Source of the DNA: Oricola indica
GTDB taxonomy: Bacteria; Pseudomonadota; Alphaproteobacteria; Rhizobiales; Rhizobiaceae
NCBI RefSeq assembly: GCF_019966595.1
Contig: NZ_JAINFJ010000013.1
Span: 34,448-98,447, forward strand
Direction of reading: 5' to 3'
Length of the DNA stretch: 64,000 nucleotides
Below the pieces are notes generated by a model. That model did no database searches. It was not told the DNA's origin and saw only the letters and a program-made list of their open reading frames with translations. Positions 1 to 7,959 of this stretch are shown here, piece after piece. The first letter of the stretch is position 1, and each line of letters opens with the position of its first letter. Both the position numbers and the translations under genes were made by a program.

Positions 1-856
1 CCGAAAGCCTCGGATGCAGCGCGTAGTCCGGCGGGTCTCCGGCAAGACGGGCCCGCGATATCCGGTCCTGGATGATGTTGTAGGATTCCACCATCACGCC
101 CGATATTCCAAGCCGGACAGTCTGAGCGGGTAATTTCTTGTGCGATGTCCTCGGCGTATCATCCGTCGCGCGCACATTCATCTCGGCGCGCGGAACGCCG
201 TGCTTCACGACGCCGGACCTGCCGAAGATGTCATAGTTCAGGTTAACCGCCACCACGCGCGGCTGCTCATGCGCGCGGCAGACCGAGACCGGCACCGGAT
301 TGACCAGCGCGCCGTCGACAAGGACCTTCCCGTTGCATTCGACCGGCTCGAAAATGCCGGGCAGGGAATAGGAGGCGCGCATCGCGACGATCAGGTCGCC
401 ATGGGTCAGCCATATCTCGTGGCCGGTGGCGATTTCGGTCGCGACCGCGACGAAAGGCTTCGGCAGATCCTCGATCTGGATGTCGCGCATATGCGACTCC
501 ATTTCGCGGTTGAGGCGCATTCCGCCGAACAATCCACTGCCGGCGAACTGGATGTCGAGAAGGCCAAGCATGCGGCGGCGCGAGAGCGAACGCGCGAATT
601 TTTCGAGTTCGTCGAGCTTTCCGGCGAGATAGCAGCCGCCGACCAGCGCGCCGATCGACGTACCGGCGATCATGTCGATCTTGATGCCGACCTCGTCCAG
701 GGCATGGAGAACGCCGATATGCGCCCAGCCGCGGGCGGCTCCGCCACCCAGCGCAAGCGCGATACCGTGCTGCTTCCGCTCTGTTTTTGGCGGATCAGCT
801 TCCGGGACTGGGGTGTCCTCACCGTTCTTGCGCCTGGAAAAGTTCGCTAGCTGCAT
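1..856 (-). CDS. Patatin-like phospholipase, RssA type (3' end outside window)
   Basis: Predicted serine acyl hydrolase of the bacterial patatin (RssA/YlbK) family, acting on membrane lipids or acyl esters; substrate unknown. The translated minus strand shows the glycine-rich oxyanion loop GGGAARG at residues 37-43, the nucleophile elbow GTSIG with Ser67, and the catalytic Asp181 in DGALVNPVP, so the Ser-Asp dyad is intact. About 30 polar residues precede the domain and no signal peptide is visible, suggesting a cytoplasmic protein. The ATG at 854-856 is the first start in frame. The C-terminus runs off the left edge of the window after 285 codons. Confidence 0.9.
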   Translation of the reverse strand, partial: MQLANFSRRKNGEDTPVPEADPPKTERKQHGIALALGGGAARGWAHIGVLHALDEVGIKIDMIAGTSIGALVGGCYLAGKLDELEKFARSLSRRRMLGLLDIQFAGSGLFGGMRLNREMESHMRDIQIEDLPKPFVAVATEIATGHEIWLTHGDLIVAMRASYSLPGIFEPVECNGKVLVDGALVNPVPVSVCRAHEQPRVVAVNLNYDIFGRSGVVKHGVPRAEMNVRATDDTPRTSHKKLPAQTVRLGISGVMVESYNIIQDRISRARLAGDPPDYALHPRLS

Positions 857-937
857 GACGTGACTTCGATATTTCGAGCAACGATGCCGGGATTGTGCGA
901 CGAATTGGTGTCAAATCGGTGAAGAATAACAGGGTAT

Positions 938-1405
938 CTATTTGCTGCCATAGACAGTCCCGGGGTCGAAACGGGGCGCGTCTGATTCATCGAGCACAAG
1001 CCGTGGTTTGCCATCATCCGACATCTCGACGGTCCGATAGAAGCAGCTTTTCCGGCCGGTGTGGCAATTCGCGCCGTCACCGGCGGTCTCGACTTTGAGC
1101 AACACGCAATCCTGGTCGCAATCGATCCGGATTTGCCTGACGGTCTGCATGTTGCCGGAGGTTTCGCCCTTCTTCCAGATGGATTGGCGCGAGCGCGACC
1201 AGTAATGGGCGATTCCCGTTTCGAGCGTCAGTTGCAACGCCTCGGCATTCATATGCGCGACCATCAGCACCGTGCCGTCGGCGGCATCCACCGTGACGGC
1301 TGTGATCAAACCGTCGGAGGAAAAGCGGGGGGAAAGGCGTTCGCCCGATTCAAGCTCGGCCTTGGAGCCGGGCGGCGCAAAGATGTTGTCTCGATCCTGG
1401 GTCAT
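938..1405 (-). CDS. hisI: Phosphoribosyl-AMP cyclohydrolase HisI
   Basis: Third step of histidine biosynthesis: opens the adenine ring of phosphoribosyl-AMP to give ProFAR, in the cytoplasm as a Zn/Mg-dependent dimer. The 155-residue protein is the stand-alone HisI form without a fused HisE domain. It carries the family core [16 protein letters not shown] near residues 70-85, followed by the metal-site stretch DCDQDC and the C-terminal CHTGRKSC. Its start lies 31 bp downstream of the folE stop on the same strand, so the two may be cotranscribed. This gene is not next to other his genes here. Confidence 0.97.
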   Translation of the reverse strand: MTQDRDNIFAPPGSKAELESGERLSPRFSSDGLITAVTVDAADGTVLMVAHMNAEALQLTLETGIAHYWSRSRQSIWKKGETSGNMQTVRQIRIDCDQDCVLLKVETAGDGANCHTGRKSCFYRTVEMSDDGKPRLVLDESDAPRFDPGTVYGSK

Positions 1406-1436
1406 GCAACGCCTCTACGTTGCGATGACCCCGCGA

Positions 1437-2078
1437 TCAAGCGCGGTCGCCGCCGCGAACCATCGAAATGAACCTGACCTGCTCCTGCGGATCGTCGCGG
1501 AAGGTGCCGGTGAATGTGGTCGTCAGCGTTGTCGAACCCTGCTTGCGGATGCCGCGCATGGCCATGCACATGTGCTCCGCCTCGATCATGACCGCCAGGC
1601 CGCGTGGCGCCAGCGCATCGTTGATCGCGGATGCTATCTGAGCCGTCATCGCTTCCTGGGTCTGCAATCTTTGCGCGAAAATTTCCACGACGCGGGCGAT
1701 CTTTGAAAGGCCGAGAACCCGACCGTCGGGCAGGTAGGCGACATGCGCCTTGCCGATGATCGGAACCATGTGATGCTCGCAATGCGAGTGGAACGAAATG
1801 TCCTTGACGAGGACCATGTCGTCGTAACCCGCGACTTCCTCGAACGTCCGGCCGAGAACCTCGTTCGGGTCCATCTCGTATCCGGCGAACATCTCGCGAT
1901 AGGCATTGACGACCCGGCGCGGCGTTTCGCGCAGGCCCTCGCGATCGGGATCGTCGCCGGTCCAGAGCAGCAGCGTGCGGACCGCCGCTTCGGCTTCCTC
2001 CCGCGTCGGGCGCCGGCGGGTTTCGTCCCGCTGTTCTTCTTCGGTGCCTTTCGGAACGGCGTTCACGATCGCATCCAT
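1437..2078 (-). CDS. folE: GTP cyclohydrolase I FolE
   Basis: Converts GTP to 7,8-dihydroneopterin triphosphate, the first step of folate (tetrahydrobiopterin-type pterin) synthesis. The protein shows the zinc ligands in HCEHHMVPI and in the later CMAMRGI, plus the [17 protein letters not shown] core typical of the type IA enzyme. An in-frame ATG 19 codons further upstream exists at 2135. The ATG at 2076-2078 is preferred because a GGGAG ribosome binding site lies 9 bases upstream of it, giving 213 residues, the usual family length. hisI follows on the same strand. Confidence 0.96.
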   Translation of the reverse strand: MDAIVNAVPKGTEEEQRDETRRRPTREEAEAAVRTLLLWTGDDPDREGLRETPRRVVNAYREMFAGYEMDPNEVLGRTFEEVAGYDDMVLVKDISFHSHCEHHMVPIIGKAHVAYLPDGRVLGLSKIARVVEIFAQRLQTQEAMTAQIASAINDALAPRGLAVMIEAEHMCMAMRGIRKQGSTTLTTTFTGTFRDDPQEQVRFISMVRGGDRA

Positions 2079-2191
2079 GAAATGTGTCTCCCGTAGCTCC
2101 GGTCTGAATACGCCGGAACGAGTTGAACGGACCACTGACTTCCGATCATTCGGATTTGCCGTCGCTTGGTCAACGGCACGCGGCGTATGCC

Positions 2192-2219
2192 TTGTTCACG
2201 CGGCCTTGTAAAATATATA
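2192..2219 (+). promoter_or_regulatory. Candidate sigma70-type promoter for the IscU-like gene
   Basis: TTGTTC at 2192-2197 and TATATA at 2214-2219 are separated by 16 bp in the divergent gap between folE and the IscU-like gene. The AT-rich patch stands out against GC-rich surroundings. Match by eye only. Confidence 0.35.
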
Positions 2220-2292
2220 TGCTTCATGAGGCGCGAAAACAGCCCCCGCGGCGGTCATGGCGCCACGGCGGAGAAAAACCCCGGAGCGGATC

Positions 2293-2736
2293 GTGATCGA
2301 CGATATCTACAACGCCAAGATACTGGATTATGCCGGGAATATCGGACACACCGAGCGGCTGACCGATCCGGACGCGTCGGCGAAGGCGCACTCCAAGCTG
2401 TGCGGGTCTACTGTGACGATCGATCTCAAGATGGATGGCGACGTCGTTTCGGATTACGGGCAGGAGGTCAAAGCCTGCGCGCTCGGTCAGGCGTCATCCT
2501 CGATCATGGCGCGTTGCATCATCGGAGCGAGCGCGAAGGAATTGCGGGATGTTCGCGAGCAGATGATCGCCATGCTCAAGCAGGACGGGCCCGCGCCGAC
2601 CGGACGGTTCGCCGACCTGCAATATCTGATGCCGGTCAAGGACTACAAGGCCCGACACGCATCGACACTGCTGGTCTTCGATGCTGTCGTCGACGCCCTC
2701 GACCAGATCGAACAGAAACGGGCGAGCGCGGCCTGA
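2293..2736 (+). CDS. Iron-sulfur cluster assembly scaffold protein, IscU/NifU-N family (divergent)
   Basis: IscU-like fold protein, probably involved in Fe-S cluster assembly or delivery. Two of the three scaffold cysteines are visible (KLCGS and KACALGQASSS), but the position of the third, near DYKARHAST, holds no Cys. That pattern is common in a rhizobial subfamily and leaves the scaffold role uncertain. An ATG at 2257 would give 159 residues but has no ribosome binding site. The GTG at 2293 has GGAG six bases upstream and starts the protein at IDDIYNAKIL, where the conserved domain begins, so it is preferred. yidD follows 4 bp downstream. Confidence 0.85.
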   Translation: MIDDIYNAKILDYAGNIGHTERLTDPDASAKAHSKLCGSTVTIDLKMDGDVVSDYGQEVKACALGQASSSIMARCIIGASAKELRDVREQMIAMLKQDGPAPTGRFADLQYLMPVKDYKARHASTLLVFDAVVDALDQIEQKRASAA

Positions 2737-2740
2737 CATC

Positions 2741-3040
2741 ATGTGCGCCGACGAAACAGATCACGTCGCGCCGCGAAAGCGCCGGAGCCGCAACTGGCAA
2801 GGCCCGTGGCGCAAAACGCCGGGGCGTGTCCTCGGGACGTCGCTGATCAGGCTTTACCAGCTGACGCTGTCCGGGTTCATCGGCAACAATTGCCGCCACA
2901 TGCCGACCTGTTCGGAATACGGATACGAAGCGATCGCCCGCCACGGCCTGCTGGCCGGGGGCTGGCTGACCCTGAAGCGCGTCGCGCGCTGCGGGCCCGG
3001 CGGCACATGCGGCATCGACAACGTGCCGGAAAAACTCTGA
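2741..3040 (+). CDS. yidD: Membrane protein insertion efficiency factor YidD
   Basis: Small membrane-associated protein that assists YidC-dependent insertion of inner-membrane proteins. The 99-residue product has the YidD core: an amphipathic helix (RLYQLTLSGFIG) followed by NCRHMPTCSEYGYEAI with its conserved cysteines, and a later RCGPGG. An in-frame start at 2681 lies inside the preceding gene and adds 20 residues that do not look like YidD. The ATG at 2741, 4 bp after the upstream stop, is therefore chosen. The N-terminal basic stretch is longer than in E. coli YidD. Confidence 0.94.
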   Translation: MCADETDHVAPRKRRSRNWQGPWRKTPGRVLGTSLIRLYQLTLSGFIGNNCRHMPTCSEYGYEAIARHGLLAGGWLTLKRVARCGPGGTCGIDNVPEKL

Positions 3041-3158
3041 CACCCCGCCGCCGTCCGGCAATCGTCGGAAAATTCCTTCCGTTTGCCCCTGCGGCAATTG
3101 TATTTTCATAACAGCCGTTTAGTTGTGGTCATGCGCACCCGCACGATGGAGCACATCG

Positions 3159-4571
3159 GTGACCGAGACCCACACGTCACAGAACGAGCAGGCCGGCGAG
3201 TCCTACTCCGCTGACATCTACAGCGAAGATGGCTCGATCCGCGCGGATTTCCTCGATCGCATCGATGCGCATGTGCAGGCGTCCGATGTCGAGGCGCTCG
3301 CCGACGACGTTTCCGGGCTGCACGAATCCGAACTCGGCGACCTGATCGAGACGCTGGAAAGCGATTCCCGCCGCCGCTTCGCGACATTGCTCGGCAACCG
3401 CTTCGATTTCTCCGCACTGACCGAGGTCGACGAGGCGGTGCGCCTCGACGTCATCGACGCGCTGCCCAACGAGCAGATCGCCGTCGCTCTGCAAACCCTC
3501 GATTCCGATGATGCGGTCTACATTCTGGAGGATCTGGAGGAGGAGGATCAGGCCGAGATCCTCGCCCAGCTCCCGTTCACGGAGCGCATCCGGCTTCGTC
3601 GCTCGCTCGATTATCCGGAAGACAGCGCAGGCCGGCGCATGCAGACGGAGTTCGTCGCGGTGCCGCCTTACTGGTCCGTCGGGCAGACCATCGACTATCT
3701 GCGCGACAGCGAAGACCTTCCGCATTCCTTCGCGCAGATATTCGTCATCGATCCGACCTTTCATCTCGTCGGCGCGATCGATCTTGACCGAATTCTGCGC
3801 ACGCCGCGACCGAACAAGGTCGAGGAGATCATGCACGAGACGCGTCACGCTATCCCGGCCGAGATGGACCAGGAAGAAGCGGCGCAGATCTTCGAGCAAT
3901 ACGACCTTCTCTCCGCGGCCGTCGTCGACGAGAACGAGCGTCTTGTCGGTATCCTGACGATCGATGACGTCGTCGACGTGATCCAGGAAGAAGCCGAAGA
4001 GGATTTGAAACGCCTCGGCGGTGTCGGTGACGAGGAACTGTCCGACACCGTGATCGAGACGACGAAGTCGCGCTTCCTGTGGCTGTTGATCAATCTCGGC
4101 ACCGCGGTCCTCGCTTCGGCGGTGATCGGCCTGTTCGACGCGACGATTTCGGAAATGGTGGCGCTCGCCGTCCTGATGCCGATCGTCGCCTCGATGGGTG
4201 GCAACGCCGGAACGCAGACCATGACTGTCGCCGTCCGCGCGCTGGCGACGCGTGACATCGACATTTACAACGCGTCTCGCATCATCCGGCGCGAGCTGAC
4301 CGTCGGTTTCATCAATGGCGTGGTCTTCGCGGCCTTGATCGGACTTGTCTCGGCGGTCTGGTTCTCGAGCCTGTCGCTTGGCGGGGTGATTGCGGTGGCG
4401 ATGGTGGTCAACATGGTCTGCGCGGCGCTTGCCGGCATTCTCATTCCGCTGCTGTTGAACCGGTTCGGTGCGGACCCGGCGATCGCGTCGAGCGTGTTCG
4501 TGACGACGGTGACCGACATCGTTGGTTTCTTTGCCTTTTTGGGGCTGGCCGCCTGGTGGTTCGGGATTTGA
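3159..4571 (+). CDS. mgtE: Magnesium transporter MgtE
   Basis: Mg2+ channel/transporter of the inner membrane. The protein has the standard order: an acidic helical MgtE N-domain (roughly residues 30-150), two CBS domains (about 150-275) and a C-terminal five-helix pore domain (from about residue 295) with the family motif PIVASMGGNAGTQ. Length (470 residues) is normal. A TTG at 3123 opens the frame, but the GTG at 3159 has GGAG seven bases upstream and is preferred. I see no obvious magnesium riboswitch in the 118 bp upstream; gating by the cytoplasmic CBS/N domains is known for the family. Confidence 0.96.
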   Translation: MTETHTSQNEQAGESYSADIYSEDGSIRADFLDRIDAHVQASDVEALADDVSGLHESELGDLIETLESDSRRRFATLLGNRFDFSALTEVDEAVRLDVIDALPNEQIAVALQTLDSDDAVYILEDLEEEDQAEILAQLPFTERIRLRRSLDYPEDSAGRRMQTEFVAVPPYWSVGQTIDYLRDSEDLPHSFAQIFVIDPTFHLVGAIDLDRILRTPRPNKVEEIMHETRHAIPAEMDQEEAAQIFEQYDLLSAAVVDENERLVGILTIDDVVDVIQEEAEEDLKRLGGVGDEELSDTVIETTKSRFLWLLINLGTAVLASAVIGLFDATISEMVALAVLMPIVASMGGNAGTQTMTVAVRALATRDIDIYNASRIIRRELTVGFINGVVFAALIGLVSAVWFSSLSLGGVIAVAMVVNMVCAALAGILIPLLLNRFGADPAIASSVFVTTVTDIVGFFAFLGLAAWWFGI

Positions 4572-4612
4572 GCGCCGGGCAGCGCCTCGCGGAACGGGCA
4601 GATATTTGACTT

Positions 4613-4620
4613 TTACGTAA
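4613..4620. promoter_or_regulatory. TTACGTAA palindrome, candidate LiuR-type operator
   Basis: Perfect 8-bp palindrome TTACGTAA overlapping the spacer after a TTGACT hexamer (4606-4611), 53 bp before the MerR-family gene. The core resembles the ACGTAA-rich motif reported for the LiuR branch of MerR regulators, which fits autoregulation. Confidence 0.45.
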
Positions 4621-4673
4621 GGGCGCATCAATGATGGCGCTGGCTAAGTCATTGATCCCGAAGGATTCGGTGG

Positions 4674-5060
4674 ATGAGGGACTATTACACCATAACCGAA
4701 CTTACTCGCGAGTTCGGGATTTCGACACGGACCCTTCGCTTCTACGAAGACGAGGGGCTGATCCATCCGGTGCGCCGCGGACGGACGAGGCTGTTCAGGC
4801 CGGCCGACCGTCTACTCGTCAAGCAGATCCTGCGCGGCAAGCGGCTGGGATTCTCCATCGCCGAGATCCGCGAGATCATCCAGATGTACAAGGCGCCGCC
4901 GGGCGAGGTCGGCCAGTTGCGCACGATTATCAATAAGGCGGCCGAAAAGCGTGAGGAACTGCGCCAGAAGCGCAAGGATATCGAGGACACACTGGCCGAA
5001 CTCGAACAGGTCGAAGAGGCCTGTCTCGGGCGCCTTGCCGAATTGCGGGTCGCGTCCTGA
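4674..5060 (+). CDS. MerR-family transcriptional regulator, LiuR-like
   Basis: DNA-binding regulator with an N-terminal MerR winged helix (YTITELTREFGISTRTLRFYEDEGL, residues 5-29), the dimerisation coiled coil after residue 75, and no metal-binding cysteine cluster (only one Cys near the C-terminus). The run ILRGKRLGFSIAEIREII and the overall length of 128 resemble LiuR, which controls branched-chain amino acid and fatty acid breakdown. AAGGA lies 9 bases before the ATG. No acyl-CoA dehydrogenase genes are adjacent, so its targets are elsewhere or different. The assignment to LiuR is by sequence resemblance from memory. Confidence 0.85.
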   Translation: MRDYYTITELTREFGISTRTLRFYEDEGLIHPVRRGRTRLFRPADRLLVKQILRGKRLGFSIAEIREIIQMYKAPPGEVGQLRTIINKAAEKREELRQKRKDIEDTLAELEQVEEACLGRLAELRVAS

Positions 5061-5066
5061 CGACCG

Positions 5067-5555
5067 TCAAAACCAGCGTTTGACGCGTTTCTTGTAATCC
5101 CGGTACGCCTTGCCGAAATGGCTTTCGAGGTGTTTTTCCTCGCGCTCGATCGCCAGTTTCTGGGTCGCGTAAGCCGCGACAAAGGCCAGCGGAAAATACC
5201 AGCCAATGCCCGAAATGAGGCCCGCGCCGATCACCAGCATGGTGTTGGCCACATAGATCGGATTGCGCGTCACCGCGAAGATTCCCTTCGTCATCAGGTG
5301 ATCCGACTTGCGATTGGGCAGGATCGTGGTGCGCGCGCGATACATCGTGCGCATCGCCGCGAAGTCGATCGCCAATGCGGCCAGTATCATGAATACGCCG
5401 CCCGCAAACAGCATCTCGCCCGCATTGCCTCCGAACCAGGGCAGGGGCAGCGCCCGCCCGAACAGCCACCCGGCCACCAGGGCAATCGCATAGATGATCG
5501 GCGGCCAGGGAATCCTGTTCGGCCGTTCGTAAAAGGCTTTGTTGTCAGTTGCCAT
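5067..5555 (-). CDS. Isoprenylcysteine carboxyl methyltransferase family / PEMT-like membrane protein
   Basis: Integral membrane methyltransferase of the ICMT/PEMT superfamily; in bacteria the substrates are mostly unknown. Hydrophobic segments lie at about residues 17-35, 45-65 and 110-135. The SAM-binding signature appears as GIFAVTRNPIYVANTM, followed near the C-terminus by EREEKHLESHFGKAYRDYKKRV. The ATG at 5553-5555 is chosen; it overlaps the end of the upstream acyltransferase gene by 11 bp, implying translational coupling. A longer frame to 5627 lies entirely inside that gene. Confidence 0.88.
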   Translation of the reverse strand: MATDNKAFYERPNRIPWPPIIYAIALVAGWLFGRALPLPWFGGNAGEMLFAGGVFMILAALAIDFAAMRTMYRARTTILPNRKSDHLMTKGIFAVTRNPIYVANTMLVIGAGLISGIGWYFPLAFVAAYATQKLAIEREEKHLESHFGKAYRDYKKRVKRWF

Positions 5556-6519
5556 TGGTGTTCGCCTCCAGCGAGCAACGGTCCGAAACGTCGGCGACAC
5601 GCGGGTCCGTTGTCTGGTTGATTTCACCCGTAAACACGCGTTCGAACAAGCCTTCTTCCTTCAGGCCGGCGACCGCGCATTCGCAGAACGCTCGGCAGGT
5701 CTGTTCCGAATACTGTTCGACACAGGTCTGCGTGCAAGAGCGGATGAATGCCGCCTCGGGTTCCACCTCGGCTGGCGGGCTGACGAGGGAAAACAGATAG
5801 ACGCAGGCGATCAGCACCGGCTGGTGGACGAGATAGGTGACGAGGCTGTGCCGGCCGATGAACCGAAGGGCTCTCGTGACGATGTTCCCATGCGGGGGAT
5901 GGTCGGCAAGATAGACTGTCGCTCCCGTGCCGATCAGCAGGCGCCCGATCGCCATGCCCGTCAACACGGCGCCGAACCACGGAAAGACCGGCACGAAATC
6001 GTTCGATCGCGGCGGGAAAGGCGAAAGACCGATCCAGAGAAGCAGGGGATGCGAGAACAACTCCGTCTTCCCCCAGAATGGAACGGATATCCATGCAGCG
6101 GCGATCACAAAGAGGGCGATTGCCGGCAAGCGCAGGAACAGCAGGCCCAGAACGCTCGCGACCGCGATCTGGTGCAGTATGCCGAAGAACACATAAGCGC
6201 TGGGTGTCGCGATCCTCGTCGCGACGGTAATCGCAAGCGCCGCGGCGGCAACCATCGCCAGCCTCTTGCCGTATCCGCGCCAGCGAATACCCTTGCCATG
6301 CGCGAGGACGAGACTGACGCCGACAAGGATCAGGAAGCTCGAGGCGATGCTGCGCGCGAACCACTTGAGCGGCCCGGTGCCGGCCGTGCCGGGGTCGAGA
6401 TAGCCGAAAAATTCGAGATCCCAGCTGAAGTGGTAGATCGCCATCGCGACGAGCGCGACGCCGCGCGCGAGGTCGATCCATTCGATCCGACGGGAAGGGC
6501 GGGTGCCTGTATCGGTCAT
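5545..6519 (-). CDS. DUF1624 (heparan-alpha-glucosaminide N-acetyltransferase-like) membrane protein with Cys-rich tail
   Basis: Multi-span inner-membrane protein of the DUF1624 / HGSNAT-like acyltransferase group. It starts with the family hallmark RIEWIDLARGVALVAMAIYHFSWDLEFF (shown by RIEW near residue 11 and the YHFSWDLEFF that follows) and has about eight hydrophobic segments up to residue ~255. The unusual part is the last 65 residues, which carry Cys262-x3-Cys266-x8-Cys275-x3-Cys279-x-Cys281, a twin Cx3C arrangement. The ATG at 6517-6519 is used; earlier in-frame starts only add low-complexity sequence. The substrate is unknown. Confidence 0.85.
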   Translation of the reverse strand: MTDTGTRPSRRIEWIDLARGVALVAMAIYHFSWDLEFFGYLDPGTAGTGPLKWFARSIASSFLILVGVSLVLAHGKGIRWRGYGKRLAMVAAAALAITVATRIATPSAYVFFGILHQIAVASVLGLLFLRLPAIALFVIAAAWISVPFWGKTELFSHPLLLWIGLSPFPPRSNDFVPVFPWFGAVLTGMAIGRLLIGTGATVYLADHPPHGNIVTRALRFIGRHSLVTYLVHQPVLIACVYLFSLVSPPAEVEPEAAFIRSCTQTCVEQYSEQTCRAFCECAVAGLKEEGLFERVFTGEINQTTDPRVADVSDRCSLEANTNGN

Positions 6520-6642
6520 TTTCGGATCGGGGCAATACCGTTCGTCATGCCACCAGATATCGCATGAGAAATCCGCGCTGCAAAGCGGTGCATGGTGCGC
6601 GAAAGGAGTGTATGGCGGAGACTGGCTTAGCCAATCGAAGAT

Positions 6643-7446
6643 GTGACGATGTTCTATTACCTGTCGAAGACAATGTGGCTGCTGATCCAGCCGGTCGGAC
6701 TGATCTGCCTGATCTTCGCGGGCATTATCCTCCTTCTGTTGTTCAAGCGGCCCCGCATCGCCGCGTGGCTCGCCTTTCTCGGCCTCTGCTTCGCCCTTGT
6801 CGCGACGCAAACCAATGCCGGACGTTTGCTCCTGCAGCCATTGGAGAACCGGTTCGCACGACCGGACACTCCGCCCGCTTCGGACGAGATCGCGGGAATC
6901 GTGGTCCTCGGCGGCGCTTTCGACGGTCACGTGACGCGCATCCGCGGCGGGTTCGAACTCGGCGCTTCCGGAGACCGGATGGTCGAGGCCCTGCGTCTCG
7001 CGCGGCTCTACCCGGATAAACCGGTGATCGTTTCTGGCGGCGAGGCATCGTTGATCGGCCAGACGGAAGGCGACGCAGCGATCGCGTCACGATTTTTTGC
7101 TTCGTTCGGCATCCCGTCGGAGCGTGTTGTTCTCGAGGACAAGTCCCTCAACACCCACGAGAACGCGGTGCTGTCGAAAGCCGTCATGGAGCGATACGGC
7201 GAAGGCGACTGGCTGTTGGTCACGAGCGCATTTCACATGCCGCGCTCCATTGGCGCGTTCCGCGTGCAGGGTATCGAACCGGTGCCATGGCCGGTCGACT
7301 ACAAGACGGCCGGCACGGAAAGTTTTGCGGTCGGCCGTGACGACCCCACCGAGGCGCTTGTCGAAACGAACCTCGCCATCCGCGAGTGGATCGGCCTCGC
7401 GGTCTACGCGGCAACGGGGCGAATCAGCGATTTCTTCCCGCGTTGA
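6643..7446 (+). CDS. YdcF family protein (DUF218)
   Basis: Membrane-anchored DUF218/YdcF protein, similar to ElyC/SanA-type envelope factors. Two hydrophobic helices occupy roughly residues 8-60. The globular DUF218 domain follows: IVVLGG near residue 86, then PVIVSGGEA, a GDAAIASRFF helix, the LEDKSLNTHENA active-site-like stretch, and LLVTSAFHMPRS. The function in this organism is unknown; relatives affect envelope polysaccharide or peptidoglycan lipid carrier metabolism. Two ATGs (6643 and 6649) are possible. It is divergent from the DUF1624 gene. Confidence 0.92.
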   Translation: MTMFYYLSKTMWLLIQPVGLICLIFAGIILLLLFKRPRIAAWLAFLGLCFALVATQTNAGRLLLQPLENRFARPDTPPASDEIAGIVVLGGAFDGHVTRIRGGFELGASGDRMVEALRLARLYPDKPVIVSGGEASLIGQTEGDAAIASRFFASFGIPSERVVLEDKSLNTHENAVLSKAVMERYGEGDWLLVTSAFHMPRSIGAFRVQGIEPVPWPVDYKTAGTESFAVGRDDPTEALVETNLAIREWIGLAVYAATGRISDFFPR

Positions 7447-7694
7447 CTCCCGCCCGGTCCGGGCGAAATTGCCCGCTTTCGGGAGGATATCAGACGAAAG
7501 TGGAAGCGCGTTAGCACGCTCGATCAGCGAATTGAAATCTCGACGGAATTCGAGATCGCCCCTTTCGCCTTGCGGATGACGCATGGCTGATCCTTGGTTT
7601 TTTGCGATTGCGAAGACGGTGGGACGGGTGTAGACGGCCGCCTCCAAGAGAGAGCGCGGGCACGCCGCGCCGAACAAAAATGGGGACAACAGTG

Positions 7695-7838
7695 ATGGAT
7701 GAAAACGTCCAGAAGTCCTGCTGGGGCACCACGGCCTGGGCAGTTGCTGGTTTCGCCTGCTTCATGGTCATCGTGTACCTGATCGGGATGAATGATGTCG
7801 CCGAGGTAGCCGCTTCCTTCCCGCGGCAACCGGCTTGA
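7695..7838 (+). CDS. Small single-span membrane protein (hypothetical)
   Basis: Open frame of 47 codons starting MDENVQKSCWG, with one hydrophobic segment (about residues 13-32, rich in Ala, Phe, Val, Ile) and a short polar C-terminus. The frame is open further upstream, but that part is Arg/Pro-rich and unlike protein. There is only a weak GGGGAC ribosome binding site. I do not recognise a family. It lies between ydcF and sdaA in a stretch with no other gene candidate. Confidence 0.45.
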   Translation: MDENVQKSCWGTTAWAVAGFACFMVIVYLIGMNDVAEVAASFPRQPA

Positions 7839-7854
7839 TCCGAACACGGATTCG

Positions 7855-7893
7855 AAAAAGCGCCTTGGCTGTGTCGTAACGCGGCCAAGGCGC
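7855..7893 (-). terminator. Rho-independent terminator read on the minus strand
   Basis: Perfect 10-bp stem (7860-7869 with 7884-7893) and 14-nt loop, followed on the minus strand by TTTTT (7859-7855). On the plus strand there is no T-tract. No minus-strand protein gene lies upstream of it, so it may end a small RNA or block antisense transcription. Confidence 0.5.
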
Positions 7894-7959
7894 GTCGGAA
7901 CCCGGTTCGCGCCGCCGTCACAGTCTGCTAGCTTCCTGCCGTCAACAGCAGAAACGCAG

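Noticed and set aside
140..850. Plus-strand frame of 236 codons at the left edge
   Set aside because: Antisense to a clear patatin-like gene with intact active-site motifs on the minus strand.
3041..3158. Magnesium riboswitch before mgtE
   Set aside because: The gap is too short and shows no M-box or ykkC/yxkD-like structure by eye.
3177..4631. 484-codon minus-strand frame
   Set aside because: Antisense to mgtE, with no recognisable domain or ribosome binding site.
7511..7921. Minus-strand frame of 136 codons between ydcF and sdaA
   Set aside because: Basic low-complexity composition, no ribosome binding site, and it would read through the terminator hairpin at 7855-7893.
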